NCBI RefSeq assembly: GCF_900129935.1
Contig: NZ_FQXJ01000006.1
Coordinates: 275,053 to 339,052, forward strand
Direction: 5' to 3'
Length of the DNA stretch: 64,000 nucleotides
Source of the DNA: Desulfosporosinus lacus DSM 15449
GTDB lineage: Bacteria > Bacillota > Desulfitobacteriia > Desulfitobacteriales > Desulfitobacteriaceae
Shown here: one piece after another, positions 44,791 to 53,197 of the stretch
Position numbering within the stretch: the stretch's first letter is position 1
Layout: every line of letters starts with the position of its first letter
Made by a program: the position numbers and the translations under genes
Notes under the pieces: model-generated
The model's database searches: none
The model's input: the letters and a program-made list of their open reading frames with translations, nothing else
What the model was told of the DNA's origin: nothing

Positions 44791-45948
44791 TTACCGATTG
44801 GGTTGGTAACCTAGTTCGATGCCCGCGATAATCTGCATATGAATGTTGGAAGTCCCTTCCAGCGTTTCAAACTGCTTAGCGTCGCGGAGCCATCTGCCAC
44901 AAGGATATTCAGTTGAATAACCATAGGAGCCATAAATTTTCATGGCCATGTTAGCACCATGAACGGCTGCAATACAACCGTACAGCTTAGCCATGGAAGT
45001 TGCTTGCTGGCTGGGCAAATTATTATCCTTTAACCAGGCAGCATGATAAACGAGGTATTTAGCTGCTTCATCTTCTAGTTTCATTTCCGCAAGTTGTGCT
45101 TGGATCATTTGAAACTTTCCAATGGGTTGACCAAACTGAGTACGCTCATTAGCATATTGAACTGCACCTTCCAAGCAAGCTGCTGCAAGCGCTGCTGAAC
45201 CAGTGGCGCAACCCATGCGAGTGTTGTTCAACATCCACATGCATATTAAAAAGCCTTTATTTAGCGGACCTAAAAGGTTTTCCTTCGGAATCACAGCGTT
45301 TTCAAACACCAGTTCAGAGGTTGGTGCAGGCCACATTCCCACCTTCGAGAGAATTGGAATTCTGGTAATGCCAGGAGTTTTATTGTAATCAACGATAAAA
45401 CATGATAATCCTTTAACACCCGCGCCCTTTTCAGTAACGGCATAGAGAAGCCCGACATCAGAAGTATGTCCTCCGGAAATCCACATTTTTGAACCATTCA
45501 CTAACCAATGGTCTCCTTTGTCTTCGGCAAAGGTCTTCATACTAGCCACATCGGAACCAGTATTGGCTTCGGTTATAGCAAAACTCCCTACAAATGAACC
45601 ATCTACCAGCCCCGGAATATACTTTTGCTTTTGCTCTTCTGTACCATACTGATTTATCGTCATAGCCGGACCCCAGCAATTGCCGCTGATTGCCAGTCTC
45701 CAAGAGGTATGAACCTTGGCTATTTCATACAGAGCCAGAACGCCTTCCATCCAACCCATGCCATTTCCGCCGTACTCCTCAGGTATACTCCAACCCAACA
45801 TCCCCAAATCGCCCAATTTACTCAGAATTTCTCTGCGGTAATAGTGGTTTTCTTCATCCTCTTCGATAAAAGGAGCCAGTTCCTTTTGAGCAAAATTTCG
45901 AGCCATATCTTGTATCATTTGCTGATCTTCAGTTAATCCAAAATCCAT
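44791..45948 (-). CDS. Acyl-CoA dehydrogenase, probable glutaryl-CoA dehydrogenase (non-decarboxylating)
   Basis: A 385-residue acyl-CoA dehydrogenase with FAITEANTGSDVASM for FAD/substrate contacts and the catalytic glutamate in FETLEGTSNIHM. Its operon runs on through dehydrogenase, crotonase and thiolase, with a glutaconyl-CoA decarboxylase next door. The context argues for a glutaryl-CoA dehydrogenase that releases glutaconyl-CoA, as known in anaerobes such as Desulfococcus, but a butyryl-CoA-type enzyme is possible. ATG 45948 follows GGGGAG and is preferred over the GTG at 45957. Confidence 0.85.
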   Translation of the reverse strand: MDFGLTEDQQMIQDMARNFAQKELAPFIEEDEENHYYRREILSKLGDLGMLGWSIPEEYGGNGMGWMEGVLALYEIAKVHTSWRLAISGNCWGPAMTINQYGTEEQKQKYIPGLVDGSFVGSFAITEANTGSDVASMKTFAEDKGDHWLVNGSKMWISGGHTSDVGLLYAVTEKGAGVKGLSCFIVDYNKTPGITRIPILSKVGMWPAPTSELVFENAVIPKENLLGPLNKGFLICMWMLNNTRMGCATGSAALAAACLEGAVQYANERTQFGQPIGKFQMIQAQLAEMKLEDEAAKYLVYHAAWLKDNNLPSQQATSMAKLYGCIAAVHGANMAMKIYGSYGYSTEYPCGRWLRDAKQFETLEGTSNIHMQIIAGIELGYQPNR

Positions 45949-46441
45949 AATTTCCACTCCCCGTTGTAATTTATTATTACACTTTAGAATTTGCTTTCAG
46001 ACGTAACGCAGGAATTTAAATCACAAGAATATTTAGCTCCTATCTCACCTCCGCCTATTTGTTAATGTGCTTTTGCCGAAAGTCTAAGGTTTTAAAACAT
46101 TTCATAAAGTTACCTGCGCCACTGCTTTCCAATGATGAGGCAATACAATTGCAGTTCCTATCTTTGTATGAATATTGCAATAATTATGCCAACTATGATT
46201 TACTTGTATAGCTGTGGGGGGAATCCCCCTGTCCGTCCGCAAAATTTTAATATTTAATCTTATTGTTAACTTCAACACACCCAAAACCTGTTCTTTAAAT
46301 TGTATGGTTAGGCGGACAGTTTCCGGTTTTACGAACACATTTGCATCGTTGTTACAAACTTAACTATTTGACGGCAAGCACATTAAAGTGATATTTTAAT
46401 TTCAATTATTCTTGATCTATGAAGGGGGATTTAGATTTTTT
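45949..46441. promoter_or_regulatory. Divergent control region of the glutaryl-CoA operon
   Basis: Besides the -24/-12 promoter at 46176-46191, it holds CTGTCCG at 46229 and its complement CGGACAG ending at 46319, and a GGGGG-AAT-CCCCC hairpin at 46217-46229. The inverted CTGTCCG pair sits 40-130 bp upstream of the promoter, where enhancer sites of sigma-54 activators lie. No gene is seen. Confidence 0.6.
46176..46191 (-). promoter_or_regulatory. Sigma-54 promoter of the glutaryl-CoA operon
   Basis: The minus strand reads TTGGCATAATTATTGCAA, matching TGGCAT-N5-TTGCAA, GG and GC ten bases apart. It lies about 230 bp before the dehydrogenase start. Confidence 0.8.
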
Positions 46442-47242
46442 ATGGAACACAGGTCTTTTGAAGAGGCTTGCTTACCTCATAAGCACATTAGCCTGCTAGG
46501 CAAGGAAATATATTTATTTCGAGAGCTAACTTCAACCAACAGTGTCGCAAGACAAATGGCTGTATCCGGAGCTGCCGAGGGCATCATAGTGATGAGCAGG
46601 TCCCAATCCGCCGGCCGTGGCAGGATGCAACGCCAGTGGCATTGCCCACCCGGTAAGGGGCTTTTGTTGTCCATGATCTTAAGACCTCAAATCAGCGTGC
46701 AATTTGTGCCTCAGCTTACCCTTTTAACCGCAGTGGTTGTTGCCGAAACCATAAAAATAGTTACTGGCTGCGCGGCTGGAATCAAATGGCCTAACGACAT
46801 CTTCATAAACGATAAAAAAGTCTGCGGCATACTTGCGGAGAGCAGTTTTTCCAAATCTAACTTCGAGTATATAATCATCGGCTTAGGTATAAATGTTAAC
46901 TTAGGAATCCATCATCTCCCCTCGGATTGTCAGAAAACCAGCACTTCACTAAGCTTAGAACTGGGTGAAAACGTCTCCCGCGTCAAGCTACTTAGACAGT
47001 TTATTATTAGCTGGGATGAACATATCCAGGGCTTTGTAAAAGCTGGACATCCCTATCTCCGCGACAAGTGGATTAAGAACAACGTTACATTAGGAGAAAA
47101 CGTTATCGTTAACAAAGGCGACTCTTGCCTTCATGGGCTGGCCGTAGATATAAGTGAAAAAGGAGGACTAATCGTGCGATTGGCTGATGGATCACTGCAG
47201 GAGTTCCTCGCTGAAGATGTTAGTATAAGAAAAAGATTTTAA
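46442..47242 (+). CDS. Biotin-protein ligase without DNA-binding domain
   Basis: A 266-residue biotin ligase. SQSAGRGRMQRQWHCPPGKGLLLSMILRP is the biotinyl-AMP loop and IKWPNDIFINDKKVCGILAES the catalytic core; the C-terminal domain follows. Unlike the BirA at 52-53 kb it lacks the N-terminal HTH, so it can only attach biotin. It is divergent from the glutaryl-CoA operon, whose pathway includes the biotin-dependent decarboxylase, so it may serve that enzyme. The start is uncertain: AAGGGGG lies 13 bases before this ATG. Confidence 0.88.
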   Translation: MEHRSFEEACLPHKHISLLGKEIYLFRELTSTNSVARQMAVSGAAEGIIVMSRSQSAGRGRMQRQWHCPPGKGLLLSMILRPQISVQFVPQLTLLTAVVVAETIKIVTGCAAGIKWPNDIFINDKKVCGILAESSFSKSNFEYIIIGLGINVNLGIHHLPSDCQKTSTSLSLELGENVSRVKLLRQFIISWDEHIQGFVKAGHPYLRDKWIKNNVTLGENVIVNKGDSCLHGLAVDISEKGGLIVRLADGSLQEFLAEDVSIRKRF

Positions 47243-47391
47243 TAGTCTTCTATTTAGATAAATACAACCTTGGCTGGAATAATGCAGAAAATGCATTTTA
47301 TAATGCTTAATTTTATAGTATAATTTAATTATTCAGAAAAAAGACTGGCATATGCTTAAGTATTGTTAAACAACGGGAGGAGAATAGCATA

Positions 47392-49494
47392 ATGGTGGTT
47401 CCTGAAAACTTAAATTACACTTCATGGCTAACCGTTAAGCAGATGATGAACAAACAGTTTATTGTTATTCATCCAAATGATTCTCTGCGAACTGTAATCC
47501 AATATTACCAGGATTCCAGGCTGGATACTCTTCCAGTCGTTGATAATAACGATAAGCTGATTGGGGTTTTTCCCAAAAAGAGGTTATATAAGGCACTGCT
47601 GGATGGTTCTAGCTTAGATGATCCTTGTACCCCTTACATAGTTAATGAACCAATTTCTGTATCATGTGACCTATGCTATGATGAAGTATCCATGGTAGTG
47701 CGCTCCAGCCAAAGCCTGGTTGATTACGTGGTTGTTGTTGATCATCAAGGTGCGCCAGTTGGAATGATTGGAACGGCAGAATATCTTCGGGGAAGTCAGA
47801 AGTTGATCATGACGTCAAACGTTCTGCTTGAATCTATATTCAACGCAAATTATGAAGGTATCATCGTTATTGATAATAATGGGAAAATTTTGCGGACCAA
47901 TCCTGTCGCCGAAAAGATGTTCGGACTGATCTCTTCCTCGATCAAGGGTTTGCACCTGGAATATGTGCTCCCTGATCTTAAGCTATTTAGTAATCGCAGC
48001 CGGGGAGTAAAGCAGATAATACAGGATCTCCCCGTTATTGTTAGTCAAATGCCAATTATGGCAGATAATATTCAGATTGGCACAAAAATTGCTTTTGTAG
48101 ATATATCGGATATGGAACAAATGGCCCGAGAACTGGAAATCGTTAAAGACTTGCAGACGAATCTTGACGGAGTCCTTAATGCTTCCTCTGATGGAGTTTT
48201 TGTTTCAGATATTTCTGGTTATGTGAAATATGTTAATGAAAGTGGATGCCGACTTATTGCAAATACATCTGAAGCAATGACTGGAATGCCGATCAAAAAG
48301 CTTTTACCAAGCGGAGTTCCCGCCGAGGTCAGCAAAACAGGCATTACCGAAGTAGAAGTATGCAGCATTAACGGCAGAAATTGCATTGTTTCTCATATAC
48401 CTATTAACAAGGTTATCTACGATGAGACTCAGACCGTAGGGGTGGTCAGTACTGTCTATCTTGATGATAATAGACTCACTGAAGAAATAGCCCGGAAATG
48501 GCTGTCATTAAGGCAACAAGTCCAATATTATCGCGATGAACTCGAAAAGCGTGGAAATAGCTTTGATAATCTGGTTTCAAAAAATCCGGCCTTTATTAAG
48601 ATGAAAAAGGATGCCCATCGGATTGCTCGCAGCAGTTCAACGGTTCTTTTGACCGGGGAAAGCGGCGTAGGTAAAGACATGTTTGCCCATGCCATTCATT
48701 CCGCAAGTCCCCGAGCAAATCAACCGTTTGTTAAAGTTAATTGTGCCGCCATTCCGGAATCTCTCTTAGAATCCGAACTCTTTGGCTACGCCCCGGGTTC
48801 TTTTACAGGCGCTTCCCGAAAAGGTAAGACCGGGTATTTCACCCAAGCCCATGAGGGAACTGTTTTCCTTGATGAAATTGGAGATATGCCTCTTTCTATA
48901 CAGGTTAAGATATTACAGGTTTTGCAGGATAAAGAATTTATGCGAGTGGGTGGAATCAGGACTCAAAAAGTGGATGTTCGTATTATTGCCGCCACAAATA
49001 AGGATTTGCGGGAGGCGATAATTAAAGGAGCTTTTCGAGAAGATCTCTTTTATCGTCTAAATGTCATTCAGTTCAACCTCCCTCCGCTTCGGGAACGTTC
49101 CGAAGATATATGGCCTTTAACTCAGGTTTTTATTCAGAAATATAACGAAATTCTAGGATCTAATGTCGTCGGCATAACCCAAGCTGCCAAAGATGCTTTA
49201 CTGATTCACTCTTGGCCCGGCAATATCAGGGAACTTGAAAATACCATCGAGCGAGCTGCCAATTACGTTTTGGAGGGTGAAATAGGAATAGAACACCTCT
49301 CTGCCCAGATCTTTCAATTTGGCCAGAAGGCATATGAACCCTCCTCCTATCGAGCGGTATTGAGCGATGTTGATAAAGAAATGCTTTTGGTGGCTTTGAA
49401 AAAAGCAAAGGGCAACAAGAGTGCGGCTGCCCGTCTCCTTAAAATGAGCCGATCGGCATTTTATGAAAAACTGGGCAAGTATAATCTATCTTAA
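47392..49494 (+). CDS. CBS-PAS sigma-54-dependent activator
   Basis: A 700-residue enhancer-binding protein: a CBS pair (about 15-130, VKQMMNKQFIVIHPNDSLRT), two PAS domains (about 150-250, 265-370), AAA+ (Walker A GESGVGKD near 425, Walker B GTVFLDEIGD) and a Fis-type HTH (NKSAAARLLKMSRSAFYEKLGKY). The sigma-54 contact loop is GSFTGA rather than GAFTGA, a tolerated variant. CBS domains suggest that it senses adenine nucleotides or CoA compounds. It faces away from the glutaryl-CoA operon, which it likely activates. Confidence 0.93.
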   Translation: MVVPENLNYTSWLTVKQMMNKQFIVIHPNDSLRTVIQYYQDSRLDTLPVVDNNDKLIGVFPKKRLYKALLDGSSLDDPCTPYIVNEPISVSCDLCYDEVSMVVRSSQSLVDYVVVVDHQGAPVGMIGTAEYLRGSQKLIMTSNVLLESIFNANYEGIIVIDNNGKILRTNPVAEKMFGLISSSIKGLHLEYVLPDLKLFSNRSRGVKQIIQDLPVIVSQMPIMADNIQIGTKIAFVDISDMEQMARELEIVKDLQTNLDGVLNASSDGVFVSDISGYVKYVNESGCRLIANTSEAMTGMPIKKLLPSGVPAEVSKTGITEVEVCSINGRNCIVSHIPINKVIYDETQTVGVVSTVYLDDNRLTEEIARKWLSLRQQVQYYRDELEKRGNSFDNLVSKNPAFIKMKKDAHRIARSSSTVLLTGESGVGKDMFAHAIHSASPRANQPFVKVNCAAIPESLLESELFGYAPGSFTGASRKGKTGYFTQAHEGTVFLDEIGDMPLSIQVKILQVLQDKEFMRVGGIRTQKVDVRIIAATNKDLREAIIKGAFREDLFYRLNVIQFNLPPLRERSEDIWPLTQVFIQKYNEILGSNVVGITQAAKDALLIHSWPGNIRELENTIERAANYVLEGEIGIEHLSAQIFQFGQKAYEPSSYRAVLSDVDKEMLLVALKKAKGNKSAAARLLKMSRSAFYEKLGKYNLS

Positions 49495-49659
49495 CCAAAA
49501 CGCAAAAAAACTTGTCTGGCCTCAAGCCGCAGTCGCTGGCATATTCCTTAATTGCACTCAATGGATATCTACCGCCTTTGTTATAGTGCGGCTGACGAAA
49601 CTGGCACTATTTTAACAATGGTAGGTAGTTTTTTCTACTCATATCTAAAGCTTTTTGGA

Positions 49660-49684
49660 ACCACCTGCATAGCAGGTGGTTTTC
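49660..49684 (+). terminator. Terminator after the CBS-PAS regulator
   Basis: ACCACCTGC pairs with GCAGGTGGT around a TAT centre, then TTTCG. About 165 bp beyond the regulator stop. Confidence 0.55.
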
Positions 49685-49697
49685 GTTTAGACAATAA

Positions 49698-49729
49698 AAG
49701 AACGTCCCTATTGAAAATGGGACGTTCTT
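49698..49729 (-). terminator. Terminator of the bioY-ecfA-ecfT operon
   Basis: AAGAACGTCCC pairs with GGGACGTTCTT across a TATTGAAAAT loop; TTTTATTG follows on the minus strand. It lies directly after the ecfT stop. Confidence 0.85.
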
Positions 49730-49735
49730 GTTATT

Positions 49736-50521
49736 TTACCCGGCTACAACCGCTATCGATAATATAATGATTGCCCCTATTAAACAATAATCGCTTCTGG
49801 ATAAGACCAGCTCGCGCAGGTAGGTACGGTGGCCTTGCTGATATCCCCGTGCTTCCATGGCGTCAACCAGTTCATCACAACGACGAAAAATATTAATCGC
49901 TAAAGGGACTGCCAGATATCGAATCGCTCTAATTTTCCCGCTTAAATGTCGTGGATTGAAATTCGCGCCTCGAGCCAATTGAGCTTGGCTGACACAATTC
50001 ATTTCGTCTAGCAACGCGGGCATAAACCTTAAGGCTAAAGATAATAACATAGCAACATCATGAGAAGAAATTCCAGCAACTCTTATGGGCCGCAGGAGTC
50101 GCTCCAGCCCCATAGTAATCTCAGATTGCGTGGCAGTCATAGTCAAAATGGAGGCCGCAGCCACCAGCAGCAAGAACTTCCAAACCTGTAAAATCCCAAG
50201 GTTTAAACCCTCGTAAGTGATTTGCATCGGACCGATAGGAAACGGTGGCAACGGGCGCCCCGGAGTAAAAAATATATAAAGCAAGAAAAGACAGCAAAAG
50301 AAAGGCAGTACCGGGCGCAAAGTTTTCAGCACTGATCCCAAGGATAGACGAGCAAGCAGCGAGATGGCTAAGGCAATGGCACTGGCTGTTGTGAGACCCA
50401 TAAGATTCACGTGTAGAATTATTATGCTAAGAGCTATCACTGCTATAAGTTTGACTCGAGGGTCCAGTCTGTGAACAGGGGATTCTAAATAAACGTATTG
50501 CCCAAGCCTATACATGTCCAT
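49736..50521 (-). CDS. ECF transporter transmembrane subunit (EcfT/BioN)
   Basis: A 261-residue membrane protein of the CbiQ/EcfT family with the coupling-helix motifs ARG (SQAQLARGANF) and MEARGYQ near the C-terminus. It links the ATPase to the BioY substrate binder in an energy-coupling-factor importer. Its start overlaps the ATPase gene by 14 bp. In this operon it should work in biotin uptake. Confidence 0.92.
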   Translation of the reverse strand: MDMYRLGQYVYLESPVHRLDPRVKLIAVIALSIIILHVNLMGLTTASAIALAISLLARLSLGSVLKTLRPVLPFFCCLFLLYIFFTPGRPLPPFPIGPMQITYEGLNLGILQVWKFLLLVAAASILTMTATQSEITMGLERLLRPIRVAGISSHDVAMLLSLALRFMPALLDEMNCVSQAQLARGANFNPRHLSGKIRAIRYLAVPLAINIFRRCDELVDAMEARGYQQGHRTYLRELVLSRSDYCLIGAIIILSIAVVAG

Positions 50522-51392
50522 CCGCCTTTCTAGGAAAACAGAAATCGCTTGAACTCCTTAGTCTTTCCAGCAGGGCAGTTATTTCTTTAACCGCATCTTC
50601 AACCGTAAAAATGGTGGTACTTACATCTTCTCCCCCCTGCTGCAGTCGCCACATCAACTCGGTGATCTGGGGTGGGGCCAGGCCCAGCGTCTTAAGCCAC
50701 TCCACTCTGCTCAATATGTCTCTTGGACTTCCATCAGCAATCAATTCGCCCTGATCCATCACCAGCACCCGGTCCGCTAAGGCGGCCTCGTCCATGCTGT
50801 GGGTCACATGTATGATACCCAGCCCCTGGGAGTTCAATTTCCGCAGTAAGGTTAGTACCTTCTTTTTACTTTCCGGATCCAGCGAAGCGGTAGGCTCGTC
50901 AAGTACAATAATTTTCGGTTCCATAGCCAGTAGACCAGCCAAAGCCAAAAGTTGTTTCTGGCCTCCGGAAAGTGTATGGGGAGGTCGGGTTCGCAGCCCG
51001 ATCAGACTTACTCTGGTTAGGGCCTCATCCACTCGCCGGCGCACCTCAACTGGCGTTAAGCCAAGATTGCCAGGACCGAAAGCAACATCTTCTTCTACAC
51101 TCATGCCTACAATCTGATTATCAGCATTCTGAAAAGCCATCCCTACCCGGCGCCGAATTTCCAGAAGACTTTTTGAGTTGCGCGTACTTAACTCATCGAC
51201 CTGGACTTCGCCGGCAGAAGGAATCAGTAAGGCATTTAAATGCCGAATGAGGGTGGTTTTGCCACAACCGTTGGGGCCGATAAGAGCAATATACTCGCCT
51301 TCAGCTATATGTAGATTAAGGTCTTTGAGAACCGGTGAGTCACCCTTTTCATAAGCATAAGTCAGGTTATGAACCCTGATCATATTTTTCAT
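50508..51392 (-). CDS. ECF transporter ATPase (EcfA/BioM)
   Basis: A 294-residue ABC ATPase: Walker A GPNGCGKTT near residue 38, signature LSGGQKQLLALAGLLAM, Walker B KIIVLDEPTASLDP and the H-loop in GLGIIHVTHSMDEA. It powers biotin import. Only one ATPase gene is present, so it probably forms a homodimer. Eight bp after bioY. Confidence 0.93.
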   Translation of the reverse strand: MKNMIRVHNLTYAYEKGDSPVLKDLNLHIAEGEYIALIGPNGCGKTTLIRHLNALLIPSAGEVQVDELSTRNSKSLLEIRRRVGMAFQNADNQIVGMSVEEDVAFGPGNLGLTPVEVRRRVDEALTRVSLIGLRTRPPHTLSGGQKQLLALAGLLAMEPKIIVLDEPTASLDPESKKKVLTLLRKLNSQGLGIIHVTHSMDEAALADRVLVMDQGELIADGSPRDILSRVEWLKTLGLAPPQITELMWRLQQGGEDVSTTIFTVEDAVKEITALLERLRSSSDFCFPRKADGHV

Positions 51393-51399
51393 GGCCCCC

Positions 51400-51936
51400 C
51401 TAGATTTTAACTTGATTGCGTAATTTTAGGCCGATTAAAGCCGTCGCGACCAGCTTGAGCACGTCACCAACCAAGAAGGGAACTACGCCTGCAAGCAGTG
51501 CTTTTGGTATTGATAAGTGAGCTACTAGGGATAGCTGTGCTACTCCCAGCGTATAAATCACCAGATTGCCTACGACCAGGGACAAACCTAGCCATGCCAA
51601 ACCCGGCTCTTTCTTGGCTTCTACCATTTTACCGATAACGTAAGCGGCTAAAATAAAGCCAATCAGGTAGCCACCCGTAGGACCCATCAGCGTCCCAAGA
51701 CCAGCTTTTCCCCCCGAAAAGACGGGCAGGCCGATTACACCTAAAAGTACGTAGACAAACTGGCTCAATGCACCCGCATATCCGCCCAAAAGGACTCCGG
51801 CCAAGCCCGTAAAAAGAGTCTGTAGGGTAATGGGCACCGGCTGCATGGGGATGGTTATTAAGGAGCCGGCAGCAGTCAAGGCTCCGAACATGGAAGCGTA
51901 AACCATACGCCGTAGGGAATTATTACTTTTAACCAT
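51400..51936 (-). CDS. bioY: Biotin transporter substrate-binding subunit BioY
   Basis: A 178-residue membrane protein with the BioY signature GALTAAGSLITIPMQPVPITLQTLFTGLAGVLLG and GPTGGYLIGFILAA. It is the S component that binds biotin. First gene of the operon bioY-ecfA-ecfT, controlled by the BirA site and promoter 160 bp upstream. Confidence 0.95.
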   Translation of the reverse strand: MVKSNNSLRRMVYASMFGALTAAGSLITIPMQPVPITLQTLFTGLAGVLLGGYAGALSQFVYVLLGVIGLPVFSGGKAGLGTLMGPTGGYLIGFILAAYVIGKMVEAKKEPGLAWLGLSLVVGNLVIYTLGVAQLSLVAHLSIPKALLAGVVPFLVGDVLKLVATALIGLKLRNQVKI

Positions 51937-51999
51937 CTGTTTATCTCCCTCTATTTGAGTTTTTGCGGCATTCCGCTGCTAGTACCAGAAACCGACAGG

Positions 52000-52041
52000 G
52001 GACTTGCGACAGGAAACTTTCCCTGTCACAAGTCCCCTGCA
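52000..52041 (-). repeat. Long hairpin in the bioY leader
   Basis: CAGGGGACTTGTGACAGG and CCTGTCGCAAGTCCCCTG face each other across GAAAGTTT, an 18-bp stem with one G-U pair. No U-run follows, so it is not a typical terminator. It looks like a REP/MITE-type palindrome inserted in the leader. Confidence 0.6.
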
Positions 52042-52089
52042 ACTCTTTCCAAGTCCTTAGTATCTGAGCAACTGTGAATCTAATAATTT

Positions 52090-52118
52090 ATTATAATATC
52101 TTCCAATTATATTGTCAA
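52090..52118 (-). promoter_or_regulatory. Consensus sigma-A promoter of bioY
   Basis: TTGACA (52113-52118) and TATAAT (52090-52095) are separated by exactly 17 bp on the minus strand. The -35 lies inside the BirA operator. Confidence 0.88.
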
Positions 52119-52144
52119 CCAAAAGTTTGTTTTTAGGTTGACAA
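52112..52144. promoter_or_regulatory. BirA operator
   Basis: TTGTCAACC (52112-52120) and GGTTGACAA (52136-52144) are perfect inverted arms 15 bp apart, matching the Firmicute BirA site TTGTNAACC-N15-GGTTNACAA. It overlaps the -35 of bioY and the last codons of birA. Biotin-loaded BirA should repress uptake genes here. Confidence 0.9.
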
Positions 52145-53140
52145 TACCTCAGCGGGATGGAGAGGCAAGATTGTTATTTCCCCAGAAATTATGGTATGGA
52201 CAATACCAGACTGGTCTCGGAGCAAGAGAAATCCATTTTCATCGATATCGATGGCCTTACCCACCAGAAAGCCGTTGATTGTATCCAGTCTTAGCACTTG
52301 TCCGATTGCCACTGACAGGCTTTTGCCTTTTTTAAGGGTTCCCTCAAAACTGCCGGCCAGCAAGTCTAAATAATGGCTTTCCAGCCGTGCCAGCAAGCCC
52401 TGCAACACCTTGACCCGGGAAACTGGGCGTGCATCTTCGGCCCGGGCAGAGGTGGCGGCAGTTCGAAAGTCACCAGGAAATTCCTGAAGCTGGTTGTTTA
52501 TATTCATGCCAATACCGACCACGATATATTCAATGCCATCCATGTCGGTGACTGCTTCGGACAGTATACCAGCTACTTTTTTGTCATTTATCAATATGTC
52601 ATTAGGCCACTTAATGCGGGCTGGCAAGTTTAACTCCTCTTCGAAAGTTTCTGCCACAGCCACAGCAGTTAAGAGGGAAATTCTCGAGATTTCCTTTAAA
52701 GGCAAGACCGGTCGCAGAATTACCGACATATATATTCCCTGGTTGCTTGGCGAGTACCAACTCCGACCGCGGCGTCCCCGTCCGGCTGTCTGCATATCCG
52801 CCACTACTACAGTACCCTCCGGGTATCCCTCAGATGCCAGGACTCGGGCTCTGTTATTGGTCGAATCAAGTTCTTGGTAATATAAATAGTCCGTTTGACC
52901 AAATACTTTACAGGTAAGCCCGGGACCCACTTCTACAGGGGACAGGATATCCGGGGGAGAACAAAGCCGGTATCCCTTTTTCGGGGATGAATCCACTTCA
53001 TAACCCTCAGCTAGCAAGGCCTTGATCTGATTCCAAACTGTCGTCCGAGATACATTCAGGCTTTCACTCAAAGCTCCTCCTGAAAGCCATTCCCCTTTTT
53101 TCTCTTTTAATGCCTGCAACACAGCCTCGCGCAGAGTCAT
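52133..53140 (-). CDS. birA: Bifunctional BirA: biotin ligase and biotin-operon repressor
   Basis: A 335-residue protein with an N-terminal winged HTH (LREAVLQALKEKKGEWLSGG, NVSRTTVWNQIKALLAEGYEV), the ligase core (MQTAGRGRRGRSWYSPSNQG, IKWPNDILINDKKVAGILSEA) and a C-terminal SH3-like domain. It attaches biotin to carrier proteins and, loaded with biotinyl-AMP, represses bioY through the operator at its own 3' end. Confidence 0.95.
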   Translation of the reverse strand: MTLREAVLQALKEKKGEWLSGGALSESLNVSRTTVWNQIKALLAEGYEVDSSPKKGYRLCSPPDILSPVEVGPGLTCKVFGQTDYLYYQELDSTNNRARVLASEGYPEGTVVVADMQTAGRGRRGRSWYSPSNQGIYMSVILRPVLPLKEISRISLLTAVAVAETFEEELNLPARIKWPNDILINDKKVAGILSEAVTDMDGIEYIVVGIGMNINNQLQEFPGDFRTAATSARAEDARPVSRVKVLQGLLARLESHYLDLLAGSFEGTLKKGKSLSVAIGQVLRLDTINGFLVGKAIDIDENGFLLLRDQSGIVHTIISGEITILPLHPAEVLST

Positions 53141-53167
53141 TCACTTAACACTCCCTTTGTTTATAAA

Positions 53168-53192
53168 GAAAACTTGGCTAGCGCCAAGCCTT
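53168..53192 (-). terminator. Terminator after the thioesterase gene
   Basis: On the minus strand GCTTGGC-GCTA-GCCAAG is followed by TTTTCTTT. A near copy of this hairpin (GGCTTAGCACCAGCCAAG) lies at 61605-61625. Confidence 0.7.
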
Positions 53193-53197
53193 CATTA

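Noticed and set aside
46102-46338. 78-codon minus frame in the glutaryl-CoA control region
   Set aside because: It covers the sigma-54 promoter and enhancer-like sites and resembles no protein.
47271-47286. Sigma-54 promoter before the CBS-PAS activator gene
   Set aside because: TGGCTGGAATAATGCA has GG-N10-GC spacing but poor match to both elements; not strong enough to call.
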